Source: Pyrocephalus nanus (Eukaryota > Chordata > Aves > Passeriformes > Tyrannidae). Taken from it: a DNA stretch of 64,000 nucleotides. Below the pieces are notes generated by a model, which ran no database searches, was not told the origin of the DNA, and was given only the letters and a program-made list of their open reading frames with translations. The DNA lies in assembly GCA_038380795.1 (NCBI GenBank), contig CM076260.1, positions 30,414,634 through 30,478,633 on the forward strand, in the 5' to 3' direction. Shown here piece after piece: positions 38,201-49,890 of this stretch. The number at the start of each line of letters is the position of its first letter. The stretch's first letter is position 1. The position numbers were made by a program, and so were the translations under genes.

Positions 38201-39176
38201 TAGCCCTGTAAGTGTATTTTAGAAGTTTTCCTGATGTGAACTTGACCCATTTTGGGTAATTTTAACATAAGGTACTTGGCACATTATCATGCAGTGAATG
38301 TGATAAATTATTTCACTTTAATTTGCTAAATTTACTGTAAAATGTGTTTTATCTGAATGTTTTAGTTTTGAAATCTCTTTTAACAACTGAGTAAGAGGCA
38401 GTACTACATTTTTTTTTATTCATAGAATGATTCACTTCTGATTCAAGTTTTATGATTAAGATTTATAGTTAGTAAGTAGTTTGATACCGATATTTGCTGG
38501 CTATCATGTCTCTTTGTAGGAATGATAGAATTTTTAGAAATCATTTGCCTTCTCAGTTTTTTCCATAACAGGTCATGTTTCACATTGTGTTTTAAGTGAT
38601 GTGACAGAAGACCAAATCATGGGAAAAGAAACTCAGAAGGATGTCAAAAGATCACTCACCCCTACTTTGAGGAAGGATCAACTGCATTTCTGTTACAACT
38701 CCCAGATATTTGCCAAAATATCTGGTTTTGAAGGTGTCTAGTGGTGGAGCTCATGTGGTAATAAAACCAGGATTTCAGAGTTTTTCATGAAGGCTTTCTT
38801 CTCATATTTAGTCTGAATTTCCTTTCTACAATTAAACCTACTCATTCTTGCTTTCTCTATTCTATGCATATAGAAAAAATGGTTTTTCCCTTCCTCTGAA
38901 ACATCTTTTTTCTACGTGCTCAAATACCATCTTGCTCCCTCAGACTCTTTCTCTGTGCACTGAACATCTCTTCATTCAGCCTTACTCAGAATTCATGTCT
39001 TCTGGTCCTTTGATTATTCTTACCACTTCCCTCTGCAGTCTCTTGCTTGCTTCCTGGCTCTCCTGAAGCACAGTGCTCTGAGCTATATTTGTAGTAGAGC
39101 TGAGCTAGCACAGTATGGTTTATAATTATTTTAGGAAGACAGCAGTACAAGAAAGAAACCCAATAACATCTTCTTA

Positions 39177-39197
39177 AATAAACAAACAAACAAACAA
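39177..39197. repeat. (AAAC)n short microsatellite
   Basis: About five AAAC units in AT-rich unique sequence. Confidence 0.85.
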
Positions 39198-39689
39198 CCC
39201 AGGAAGGAATGGTGGATGTATTTGTGGTAGAAACCAAACTAACAAGAAACCAAACAAATAGTTAGTTTTCCAAGTGAATTTGATATTCACACACCTACCC
39301 ACAAAAATCCTATCTACAATGCAAATGCAGGAAATCAAATAGAGCTAATATTTCTATTTATGAGGCATGCAGTATAAAATTGTTTTAAAAAATGTACAGT
39401 AAGGAGTTTTAGTGATGTGAGGGAAATAAAGTGTGTAAGCAATTTCAGAAAAAAAGAAATCCCCTATGTGTGAATGAAGCCTGTGATACACTGGAGGGGC
39501 TGGGGGCTCTGCTTCAGTGAGAGAGAGAAATTGCATTTCTGTTGGTAAATATTAATAAGACTTATTTATGGCAAGACAGTTTCCATAAAAATTAAGTTGC
39601 TAGAATGACCAAAATATTACAGAAAGACTCTGGGTCGTAACAAGTGACAGCACAACTGGCAGGAGAAAAGACCAAAGAGTTCATACAGC

Positions 39690-39723
39690 ATACACATATA
39701 TATACACATATATATATATATAC
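39690..39723. repeat. (CA)(TA)n microsatellite at CR1 5' junction
   Basis: A TA-rich run with CACATATATA units ends exactly where the plus-strand CR1 fragment begins. The CR1 either inserted next to a pre-existing AT repeat or its truncation junction seeded the repeat. Confidence 0.85.
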
Positions 39724-40168
39724 AGCCACAAAGGTGACCAGAGGACTGGAGTACCTCTGATATGAAAACAGATGAAGAGAATTGGGGTTGTTCATACTGG
39801 AGAAGAGGGCAGACTTTACAGCAGTCTTTCAGTATCTAAAGGGCACCTACAGGAGAACTGGAAAGGGACTTTTACAAGGGCATGCAGTGTTTAGGACAAG
39901 GGGCAATGGCTTCAAACTGAAAAAGGGTAGGTTTAGATTAGATATTTTGGAGGAGGTTCCTTGCTGTGGAGATGGTGAGGAGCTGTCATAGGTTGCCTGG
40001 AGGGGTTGTGGCTGCCCTATCCCTGGAAGTGTTCAGGCTGGGCTGGAAAGGACTTTGTGCAACCTGTTCTAGTGAAAGGTGTCCCTGCTTATGGCAGGGG
40101 ATTAGTATTTGATGATCTTTAAGGACACTTCCGAAACAAACCACTCTATGACTCTATGATTCTGTGAC
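39724..40168 (+). mobile_element. CR1 LINE 3' end with ORF2 C-terminus
   Basis: This is a 5'-truncated plus-strand CR1 of about 445 bp. The frame at 39782-39991 encodes GLFILEKRADFTAVFQYLKG, then YRRTGKGLLQ, then RTRGNGFKLKKGRFRLDI. These correspond to the C-terminal end of CR1 ORF2, and the frame then degenerates. The 3' region (TGGAAGTGTTCAGGCTGGGC, GGTGTCCCTGCTTATGGCAG, GATGATCTTTAAGG) is followed by the CR1 terminal repeat CTCTATGACTCTATGATTCT, which fixes the 3' end at about 40168. It is among the best preserved transposon pieces in the window. Confidence 0.93.
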
Positions 40169-41924
40169 ATGTCCAGTGTCATTTGTACAGATGGAAAATA
40201 AGGATATATTTATATGGATCTTTTTAGATGCATTTAGGTTAACAAGTGCTTGCTTTCACCAAGATGAAATGTGTATCATCAGGGCCAGGATGGTTCATTT
40301 AGCTTGGACAGTATGATACAGTCACTGCTGGGATTTCCTATTCAGAGTCTGTCTGCCCAAGGTCAGTGAGAGCCCAGACTGTAGTGCCACACTCCCTGCT
40401 GCTCTCCCTGGCTTCACGCTGGAGACCCTCATTGAACACCTCTTGCCTGTTTTTTCTTGTTTAAAATGAGAAGAAGTATTTTGAGTGTGTATCATGCCTT
40501 GGGTTCTATGGATGACAACACTTTTCTCCCACAGGAAATTTCTAATTCTAAAACTAATCTTCAGCGGGTGCATTGAATCTCGTGTGGGGTGAAGAAATAG
40601 TTCTCACTTATTTTGGAGACTATTGAACTTCATATGTTTATGCTTCAGTGAGCAGCTGGATTAGTTTTAGGGTTTTGCCAGTGATAGCTGGTCTCTCACA
40701 ATTAGTGTTTCAGACCAGTATATTGGAATTCCATAATTCTGGCTATAATCCTTTTATGTGTAAAGTAAGTTTGCAGATAAGGTGTCTACTCACGTAGATC
40801 TGCAAGATATAATGAATGAAGGTAGAGGAAAAGTCAAGCAGGAGATGGGGACAGGCTGAGAGAAGGTTAGTAACTAGAGCTCCTTGGAGAAAAGAAAGAG
40901 AATGAAGGAGAAGGAAGGCATGGGCTAGCTGGCTGGAAGATGCTCAGAGAAGTTCCTTGAGACTCAGCTTCCTTTTGAAATTTAGGTTTTGATTTTTGGT
41001 TTAGACATAAACTCTGAAAGAGTATTATGGTCAGATAGCAAAGACTAGACACACTGCTGGAGTAAGCAGGTATTAATCATCAGTTGCATAAATTCTCAGC
41101 AAATGAAACAAATCAACAGACCACTAGATAGAAATTATCTGTCTCTGCTGAGTCCTGAAACCATTATTTTGTCATGAAGAGTGAGAGGCAGCAGACAATG
41201 GGATTGCCCATGCTCCAGGGTGAAAGCACACAAATTCTCACACATTACTTCATATAACAAATTCTCTGATGAAGGGCATTGGCTTGTTCCAAATGCTGTT
41301 AATCCAGATAAAAGATGCTTTTCTAAATTTCATGTCTCTCACACACAACCATCATAAATGCCATTGGTTCTAAGGACATGATTTAATCATCCTAATGGAC
41401 AGTATTATAACTTCAACTTCTTCCTTTAGGGAAGATGCAAAATAGTTGCAAAGTCCTGGTCCATTTACCTTTTCAGGATTACATCGGAGGAACTCCTTAG
41501 CCTAGGACAGACCACTGCAGGTTCCCTCTCCCATGATAATAGCTCTTCTTTTCCCTCTTTTCTGCTGGGACAGGGTTTCCAGAAAGGCAGAACACAGTTC
41601 CATCATGGTGAGCTGAGGCTGTCCCCCATGTCACTGCAGAGATGAAAGCCATGCTGACAAGATGCTCTGGAAAGATGCTTTTCATCCCCAAGAGACCCCA
41701 AGAACAGTCTAGATTCCTGTGGGGCAGCAGTAACCCTTTAGCACTCTTTAGTACCCCACACATCAAGCACAGAGCACTGTCTCCATTTTAAATCAACATA
41801 AGCAAATTCAGAGAATTTTGTATATTAAGATGGTATTGATAGATCAGGGGTGGAGGTAACTTCTCTAGGGGCTGAAAGGTTTCCCTCTGAGGGAGCAATG
41901 CAGCCAGGCCATTCGGAAGCCTTT
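40169..41924. other. Unique non-coding sequence, no gene seen
   Basis: Short frames only (up to 89 codons), none recognisable. The sequence lies between a CR1 fragment and the LTR element and shows no further repeat that I can identify. Confidence 0.6.
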
Positions 41925-41929
41925 GGCCC
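41925..41929. repeat. Target-site duplication, left copy (GGCCC)
   Basis: GGCCC immediately precedes the TG of the LTR and is repeated exactly at 43360-43364 after the last CA of the element. A 5-bp duplication is typical of ERVL- and some other ERV-type integrases. Confidence 0.85.
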
Positions 41930-43295
41930 TGTCGTGGTTTTGCCCACCAGCCAGCCCCTGGGGCTGAGGATGGTTTTGTCCAAGTGAATTTCTGGAGAAA
42001 AAGCCAATCAAAAGTCTTAGCAACACCTTTTTTAATTACATTTTTATGAAAACGGAAGAGAAGATTGTGGCGCAGTTGAAATTAGGAGCCATGTAGGAGA
42101 GGCAGCAGGCCCCATGTGGGGGCCAGGCCTCCCTCCTCCCCCGGCCTTGGGCCAGGGGCAGGTGTGTCACTGAATCCTCCCTTCTCTCCTATAAGAGAGT
42201 AGAGGGAAAAAAAACCTTAGAGAAGAACCTGGACAAGACGTGCTGCAAAAGGAATTCCAGAAAGAGAGATAGCACAGCCTTCAAGGTCGAAGCTAGCAGC
42301 AATAGAAGAGAGAAGTTTGAAGGGGTGGGGGGCCTGCTCTCTCCCCCTTCGCTTGCTCTGTCTCTCTCTTCAGCAGGGAAAAGACTGAAAAGTAGATCCC
42401 TGCCACCTGTGAAAGATTACTGTGGTGAAGAGACCCCCATACGGCTCATAAAGGAGTTTGTGGATGCATAAAGAAGTTGAGACTTTATGACAGACCTGAG
42501 GTGACACAGAGCCCTGGTGAAGATTTGTGACTCTGAGGGAAACCTATGCTGGAGCTAGACGGCCCGGGTAGGATGTTGGGATCTGTATGAAAGATCCATG
42601 CTAGTGCTGGAAATTTGTGACACTGAGAGAGACGAGACTTACGCTGGAGCAGAACGGCTCGGGTAAGATTTTGGGATCCAAGTGAGGGATCCATGCAAGA
42701 CCCATGTCGGAGAGGTCTATCAAGGACTGTTATCCTCTGGGGAGGGACCTCCATGGGAAACAGGGGTGGACTCAAAAGCAATTATCCCCTGTGACCCTGT
42801 GGTGAAGATCCATGGTAGGCAAGTGTCCCCTTGCAGTCCATGGAAGACCCTACAGGGTCTGGGTAACCCCTCAGCCTCCAGTCTTAGCCCAGGAGGGGGG
42901 TAGGCCCAGCCCTGAAGCCAACTCAGAAGAAAGAGAGAGAGAGAAAGAGTTCTAGCTGCGACGAAAAGGAATTGTCATCCTAGAGATGACAGAAGAAGAG
43001 CTTTAGAGTACTGCAGAGTTATTGAAAAGACATGGATCTCCGAGAACAGAGAAAGAGACCGCTTCTCCTCCTGGACTTATAAAAAGGGAGGAGAGGTATT
43101 TCTGTAAATACGTAATACTTTTACCTAAATAGAATTATTGTAGATATAGCTCTTTCGTTTTTATCTTGCTAGTAATAAATGTTAATATTATTATTCTCCC
43201 AAATCAGATCTCTTTTGTCCGCATAAACCTTCTCTCAACTTATAGTAATTGTGTGGAGGTGTGAGAGCAAATTGACCCAGAGCAAAACCACGACA
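41930..43295 (+). mobile_element. Endogenous retrovirus LTR, plus strand
   Basis: The LTR starts TGTCGTGGTTTTG and ends CAAAACCACGACA, a perfect 13-bp inverted repeat. Its length of 1366 bp is long for a bird LTR. A TATA box (TATAAAAA, 43078-43085) and a polyadenylation signal (AATAAA, 43174-43179) lie in the right order and spacing for U3-R-U5 on the plus strand. It contains an internal tandem duplication (42519 to about 42701) and an AGAG-rich patch near 42930. The terminal motif matches a neoavian LTR group I recall, but the exact family is not known to me. No viral coding region is present. Confidence 0.9.
42519..42701 (+). repeat. Imperfect tandem duplication of about 90 bp within the LTR U3
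   Basis: Copy one starts at 42519 (GAAGATTTGTGACTCTGAG) and copy two at about 42609 (GGAAATTTGTGACACTGAGA). Both run through GCTGGAGC, then ACGGC..CGGGTA, then TTGGGATC and GATCCATGC. The copies differ at many positions and by small gaps, so the duplication is old or family-wide. Duplicated U3 blocks often hold enhancer elements, but none is demonstrated here. Confidence 0.85.
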
Positions 43296-43359
43296 TTTTT
43301 TGGTGGAGAATGTGGGCAGAGACTGCCCAGAGAGGCAGTGGCTGGATCAAACCATGACA
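43296..43359 (+). mobile_element. Residual internal sequence of the ERV plus second terminal end
   Basis: Directly after the LTR terminal CA come TTTTTTGGTGGAGAATGTGG and a further 40 or so bases ending AAACCATGACA. The start has the form of a TGG primer-binding site region as found after a 5' LTR. The end is a one-mismatch copy of the LTR terminus and is followed by the matching target-site duplication. The 64 bp therefore look like the collapsed inside of a provirus joined to the extreme 3' end of its second LTR. The matching tRNA is not identified. Confidence 0.65.
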
Positions 43360-43364
43360 GGCCC
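43360..43364. repeat. Target-site duplication, right copy (GGCCC)
   Basis: This exact match to the five bases at 41925-41929 marks 43359 as the true right edge of the integrated element rather than 43295. Confidence 0.85.
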
Positions 43365-45393
43365 ATACCCTACTTTTGTTGACTCCTATATATTTGTATA
43401 TGGGAAATTCTGTTTTTAACTGTGATGAAAGTGACCAAAACATGTAAAGGCTCATGACTGTAGCAGAGAAGATAATTACCTCTTAAAATGTGGGTTGATC
43501 AATGCCTGGAAGAGCTTTCATTTGTGGAATTCGGAGCTGTCTGTGGTTCAAGCAGTCCTTCCATTTCTGTTTTCATAACAATGAGCACAGTTAGTCAATA
43601 AACACCCTCCCTCCACCAATAAGCTAGAGGGAAAAAGCTTTTGAACAATCCCTATCTGCTCTCTGCAGGAGGGCTGAGTCCCAGAGACATCCTTTGGGCT
43701 CAGATTGTTTCTGCTTTAAAAGGTGCATACCCCAACTCCCATACAACTGAAGATCCCTGACTAAAATACTGATGAATTCCATGGCACAGTTGTTATATGT
43801 GGACAAACTGAACTTATTATTTTGCCCAGAGATTCTTGAAGTGTCCCTACATAATAATAAAAAGTCTCAGTTGATATTTACTGGGTTCTTGATGCCTGTG
43901 TTTCATTGCTATTTCAGGTGTGCTGGCATGCTCTACTTGAATTTCACTTCTCTTATGACTAATCTATGATGAAGACATTGTATTTGCAAGGAGAGAAGCA
44001 GCCCCATAGTGAAAAAGGCCTTGCCAAGTGAGGCAGGAGGGAAAACAATACCTCAGCACTTCTTGTCTGTCATTCACCTGCCCTCCTACAATGCAAGCAA
44101 TTCATTGAATATCTATTTGTGTTATTCCTATTAAAACTTTCCATCTTAAAGGGCTAAGTTCTTTCCCCTACTGAGATTTCTCTTTTATGGAAAGTTTGAT
44201 GTCAATGTCTAATTCTGTTTCTACCTCAGACTCAACCTCATACCAAAAGCTGCTTACTTAATGTTGTCAGATAACTTCAGATTCAGCTACTGACTGAAGA
44301 TCTCCCTTGGACCCTAATGATGTTTTTCCCCATAGAATATCACTATAATCCGTAAAAGTTTTGATAAATGAATAGAGATATAAAGGGTACAGAAACAAAG
44401 GATACTTAAAGTCTAGGCTTTATAATAAAGGACATAATGAAAGTAAGTTAAGAAAAACAGATGTTTAAAAGCCAGGAAGCAACAGAGCTTCAACTCAGCA
44501 TCTGTGCTGATTGTGAAATATAAGCAGGATTAGCATCAGGCTTAATCATTATTAATACAATACTTAGTATTCATTTTCCATCCCTGTCCAGACTTGTATT
44601 TGGTAAAACACTCTTAATAAATAACCTCTGTTATCCTTATTTTTTAGTGAAATAATCTTTTAAGCCTTTTCTACAAGAGCTGTTGCAATGGCTGAGGCTA
44701 GAAACTTTAGGCTGCCATATCTATCTCTTCACCATTCAATTGCTCTCATTTTGCAGATCTACAGTCCTTCCTGTCAGAAGCCTCTTGCATAGAAGGTGGA
44801 CAACTGTTGAGGTAGGTGAAACTGTTGAGGTAGGTGACACAGACTTGAACACACACTGTGAGCCTGTGGAAGCTTTGTATCCTGCTCTTAAGCTAATTCC
44901 CAGCCTTATCTACAGGGCCTGACTACATCATGCGGCCAGCCAACCTTGCATCACTCCACCTTCTACACCACAAGAGTACTGAATCAAAAAGGTAAGGTAT
45001 AGAGCCATCCTTTTCAGCAAATACATGAACTGAGGACTGCTCTATATTTCATCCATGCGTGGCACATCGTGGTCACTATCAAGATCCGAAAATAAATATC
45101 CCTTGGCAGTTCTCCTCTACCAGACGAGGCCACTTAATGGTGTCTTTCAAAGCTTACGCTGACACTTCTCTCTGGATGGCAAGAGTAATGTGCCAGCTCA
45201 GCAGCTCCTGCTTTTTCCAGCTTTTAGGACATGTCTAACCATTATGGAGCTGTAGCTGGAAATCCCAAAGGTATCTTCCAGTTCCATTTTCACAGTCCAC
45301 CACCCACATTGTGAAAATCTTTGAATGCTAAGCAACATTAAAAAACCTTCACGCTCTAATAGATGATGAAAATACCAAGTGGGATGTTCTTTT

Positions 45394-45396
<3 letters not shown>
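43365..45396. other. Unique non-coding sequence, no gene seen
   Basis: Short frames only, up to 79 codons. The sole local structure noted is a perfect 18-bp tandem duplication at 44802-44837. Confidence 0.6.
44802..44837. repeat. Perfect 18-bp tandem duplication
   Basis: Two adjacent identical copies of AACTGTTGAGGTAGGTGA. The unit length is a multiple of three, but the 79-codon frame through it (44683-44922) has no other coding signal. Confidence 0.95.

Positions 45397-45436
<40 letters not shown>
45397..45436. repeat. (TA)20 microsatellite
   Basis: This is a perfect run of 20 TA units. The minus-strand frame through it reads as Tyr/Ile repeats and is an artefact. Such runs can extrude cruciforms and are usually polymorphic. 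Confidence 0.97.
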
Positions 45437-45440
<4 letters not shown>

Positions 45441-48400
45441 CTTTTTTGTATACTGCTTAGCAGTCAGAAATGAAATTACTACCTTGGCTTCCACATCAAG
45501 ACCATAGCGCATTTCTTCCCTCACTGTCAGATGCTTGTGGAGCAGTAGTTACATCAGCAGTTCATGACTATACTGAGCGGTTGTGTGCTCCCCTGGGTTA
45601 CCTTAGTGAATATATTTTGCAGCCTTAGAGCACATTTTATTTCTTTTTAGTGCTGCATATAAGTGTCAGTCCTTTAATTTAAAGTGGGACATTTGAAGTT
45701 GGATTTCACAGGGAATCAGATTTTCCTTTGGTACCAGTAAACTATCCTGGGGAAATAAATATTGCCATTCCAAAAGCACCCTGAAGTCAGGGTGATGGTG
45801 AAAACCACAGACTGCTGGTGACTAGGTGAATAGTTAGTGATTTGATGGATTTTATTTCCATATGACCATTCATATAAGAAAAATTGTAAAAAGGAAGGTT
45901 TATATTCCTAGAATGATGATGTTTATGTTATGTTTTACAACCTTGTGTTATTTAAAAAATGTTATTTAAGATTAAATTATTTCACCTTTCTTACACTCTA
46001 ATTATTTTTTCTCATTTGATTTTTGCAACATCTTTACAGTTGTGCCTTCCAGTTGCTCAGAAACTTTCCCTCTTTCTGCTGCATCAGCTATTCTGGACTT
46101 GCACTCAGATTTATATGCCTCAAATCCTATCATCTCTGTCTCTTGTCTTTTAACATTAAAAGTCAGTTGCCACTACTAGTCGGTTTCTGCAAATGCCTCC
46201 TGCTAAAATTTTCAAATATCAGCTTGTATGATCTTCCTCTTGCCCTCATGTTTGGAGGAGCTCTCTCACCTTCAATGAAGCAATGCTGAGTCTTTCAGGC
46301 TCCTGACGCAACTCACCTTTATAGAAAGGTCTATAAAAACCTATGTGAACTGTAAATTACAATCGTGGGTCCTCTGCCAGGAATATTTACTCATAATGTG
46401 TTTGTTTTCCCTTTATCTGTCTGCTTTCCATCTGCTTCCCTTGTCTGAGGAGAGCCTGGAATGTCCAGCTATGTGTACAGTCCTTAACACAGAGGGGATT
46501 CAGTCCATGACTAGAGGAATTATGTGTCTTTGTGCTGCACTACTGCAAATAGCAAAGTATACTTGTTCAGACATCCTGGCAAGCAAGACTGAACACTTCT
46601 CAGGTCTTCGGTGCAGCACTTAAAATCACTTGCTTTAAAAAGATGAGCAGAAACCTCTAAGTAAGTATTTTGTCTTTCATTAATATTGATGCAGCAGTTT
46701 AAATAATCAATATCTGTATTAGTTTACCCAAAACAGTAAAGTTTCAGCTCTGACCACTTGTTAAATCACTCATGTCTTTTCTTTCTGCCTTCTCCATCCC
46801 ATCTATGCTTTCTGAGCACTTTCTGTGTAAAGATGCAGTGGAAAGGACAGCCTGGAGTAGCTGGTAGCTGGTTTCACAGAGTTCCTGATAGTATTCCTTC
46901 TCAGAGTTGTAACTTTGATTACTGCACTGGTTTTGCCTTCTTTGGAGGGGGATATTTTAAAACACTGTATTTTTTTCTCTCTTTCCTGCATGGGAAAAAA
47001 ATTGTTTGAATCCAAACTGAAGTTATCTGTACTGTGTATGGCAGAAGAACAAAAGAGGAAGGAAATTAAGGCTGTAAATCCAGTTCCTTGCTTCTGGGGA
47101 GGCTCTACCAGAGTGTCTCTCCTTCCTACCTGCCCACTAGCCCAGTGCTCACTCTGGCAGATTCTCTCAGTTCTAATGAGATAGCTGGCAACATTTGGCA
47201 GCTGCCAGTGGCAGTGGTTCCACAGGCAGCTTGCTAGATGTGGCATAAAATCCCACTTGGCTCCATTGCATTCCCACGGATATGCTGAACAGACACTTCT
47301 GTATTTTTCTTCTGGGGTGTGGCAAGTTATCCTACTTCGAGCACATAGTTTCTATCATTGTTCTTAATGTTTCTTTATATCATTCTACATCCAGAGATCA
47401 TCCCAGTCCTTCGAAGTACTGCTAAGCACACCCACCCTGCTATGTACATTCCCTGAGGGAGGACAAAAGGTCAATTGTTTTCTGAGTGAGGCCCAAGCTC
47501 AACACTGGCTAATGTAGCGGGCTCTCAAAGCCTGTGGCACTGAGACTTGAAGGCCTGTTTTTGTCTTTGCCCTGCATACTCGTTCAAGAGCAATGACTTA
47601 TGGCAGTAAGCTAGAATGTGAACCCAACTGGCAGTGAAATTAATGTATGGGCAGGTTGGTTTAAGAAAATCAGATCTCTTCCCTGTCAAGGTAGCTAGGC
47701 TGACTTAGGTTGGGCAATAGCCCTAGGTCATTTCAGCCCAGGAAATGGCTTAGGTTTTGCGTCTGTGAGCTTTCTGTCTGAATAATAAAATTGTGCTCTC
47801 AAGGATTGGGATGATGACACTAATTTTGAGCAAGAGAGGTGTTTATACATATTCACACTTACTTTCTCTTCCCCTCTGCTGTTACACTCCCTGATCAACT
47901 TTGGCTGTGAGGTAGCTGGCCAGTCAGAGGTGAAGCGGGGTCACTTTAGGATTCAGCTTCCTATGGCAGGATGCCACATTTAGCGAGCTTGGAATTTGTT
48001 GCATGGAGGGAAGTCCACACCTTATTTAGGCCTTTTGGAGCACAGCGGCTTTGCTGTGCTAGTTTAGACAAGAAATTTTGCTGCAGCAAAGGGAGTTTTC
48101 ATCACCTGATCCTTGAACAGCCACATGTTCCCAAAGTGTTGGATGGTGACTGTACATATGCACATGTAACCGATGTGCTTGGCATGCTTCAGTATGGACA
48201 AAGTGTTGCACAGAGTGGTACTTTCTGGGCTTTGTGCTTCCAGGGTTGGAAAGGGTCTGGGCTGCTCTCCATGGCTAGAAAAGATGCAAAATCTGGCCAG
48301 TCCACCTGGAGTTTGTATTTGCTGAGTTTTGGAGTGTGCTTTACTCATTTGTGCATAAATGGCAAAATGCCCATGTTCCACTGAAAAACTTCGGAAATCA

Positions 48401-49692
48401 CTTGTAATGTTGTTGCTCCAGAAGCCCGTAAAGGTAGATCCAGTTTATGGAAATATTGTGTCAGCTTCCCATAGTAGATACGCAATTGCTTCTTGTTTGC
48501 TTTCTTCAGACATTAAGTTCTCAAGACAATCTAAGTGAAGAGAGATTGATTCTGGTCAGCTCTTCCGGAGTTGTTAAAACTCATCTGTATGTGATATGTA
48601 GCAGTGTATGTGTGGGAGGAATAAGAAGAGAGGCTAGCAGAACAAACCCTCTGCTCTTACTTTGATTCAAAGTTTGGAACAACTTTCCCAACCTGACAAT
48701 GAACAGCCACCACACAGCGCAAATCCCACAATCCAGACATCTTTCACAGCATTTCCACTGCAGTTTCAGATCTGCAGCTCAGGGAGAGTTAAAGCATTTT
48801 GTGCAGCCTAACCCTGCCAGCATCAGCTGTGTCTTTCAGCTATAAACTAGACCTTCATATCTTTTCAGCAGGGCAGCGCTGCAAGGGGCCATGGCAGTGC
48901 TACAGCATGGGGCCTGTGGGTCGCACCTTTGCTTTATTCATCAGAGAAAGAATGCTGCCTTTCCCAGAGCTCTTGCCTGGATGCCCAACCACTGGATGGG
49001 TAAGATGTCCATTGCCACACACAGGGCCACTGAGGCCTGCATACACCATCTTTTCCTAGCTGTCCCTGTTGTTGTCATATCCCATGTTTGCTGATTCAAT
49101 CCAAATTCATCTTATTCCTGGCACCAAAATGGCTCTGTGGGAAAAAAAAGCGAAGATGTAATTAGCAATAATTAACATCAGGTTTTTAGAGATAGTTTTG
49201 GACAAAAGTTGTAAATGAGATAGAAAGGTAATTTTTATTTGTACTTAACATTCCTTTTTTATCTGTTTTCTATACCTGTCACTTGCATTCTTCTGGCATG
49301 TCCTGGCTGCACAAACTGGGGCTTCTAGATGGCTCCCTAAGTTTTATATGACTCTACCTACTTCCCCTGACATTTCTTTCTAGTTAAGATTTGAGTACAA
49401 ATGGAAATATTCCAGATGGCTGTAGCTGGAGCCAAGTGCCTTCAGTATTTCAGAGCTGCACAGACAGCCCACTAACTAATTGTCCCTTCTCAGTCTGCTC
49501 ATGTTAAATTCCTCAGACTTCTTTTGGAGTTACAAAAATATTCTTCTCTGATATATAATATCAGCAAGTTATACTTGGTTAATTGACACCCAAATCCCCA
49601 GTTTCTTTAAAGAACTACATATAACCCATTTAATAATAGCATGAATAGCAGACCCAGCAAGACATCTGCTTTGCCCAAACATGTCTGGCAGT
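45437..49692. other. Unique non-coding sequence, no gene seen
   Basis: The longest frames are 147 codons (minus, 46803-47246) and 137 codons (plus, 47971-48384), both overlapped by comparable frames on the other strand and unlike any known protein. No transposon ends are visible. Confidence 0.6.
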
Positions 49693-49890
49693 TTCACAGA
49701 ATTACAGAATATGTCAAGTTGGAAGGGACCCACAAGGATCATCAAAGTCCAACTCCTGGCCCTGCACATGACCATCCCCAAGAGTCACATCATGTGCCTG
49801 AGATATCAGCCAAATGTTTCTTGAACTCTCTCAGGCTTGGTGCAGAGGCCACTTTCCTGGGGAGCCTGTTCCAGCACCCAACTCACTTCC
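49693..49890 (-). mobile_element. CR1 LINE 3' end fragment
   Basis: On the plus strand this starts with one or two CR1 terminal-repeat units (TTCACAGAATTACAGAAT). Then come AAGTTGGAAGGGACCCACAA, GGATCATCAAAGTCCAACTC, CATGTGCCTGAGA, TTGAACTCTCTCAGGCTTGG and CTGGGGAGCCTGTTCCAGCA, in the order of a CR1 3' region read backwards. It is about 200 bp, minus strand, 5'-truncated, and has no intact coding sequence. Confidence 0.9.

Larger units (their letters stand above)
35031..39689. other. Unique non-coding sequence, no gene seen
   Basis: No frame exceeds about 98 codons. A G-run segment at 35234-35269 is listed separately and a short AAAC repeat lies at 39177-39197. The rest is AT-rich unique sequence without transposon ends or RNA genes I can recognise. 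Confidence 0.6.
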
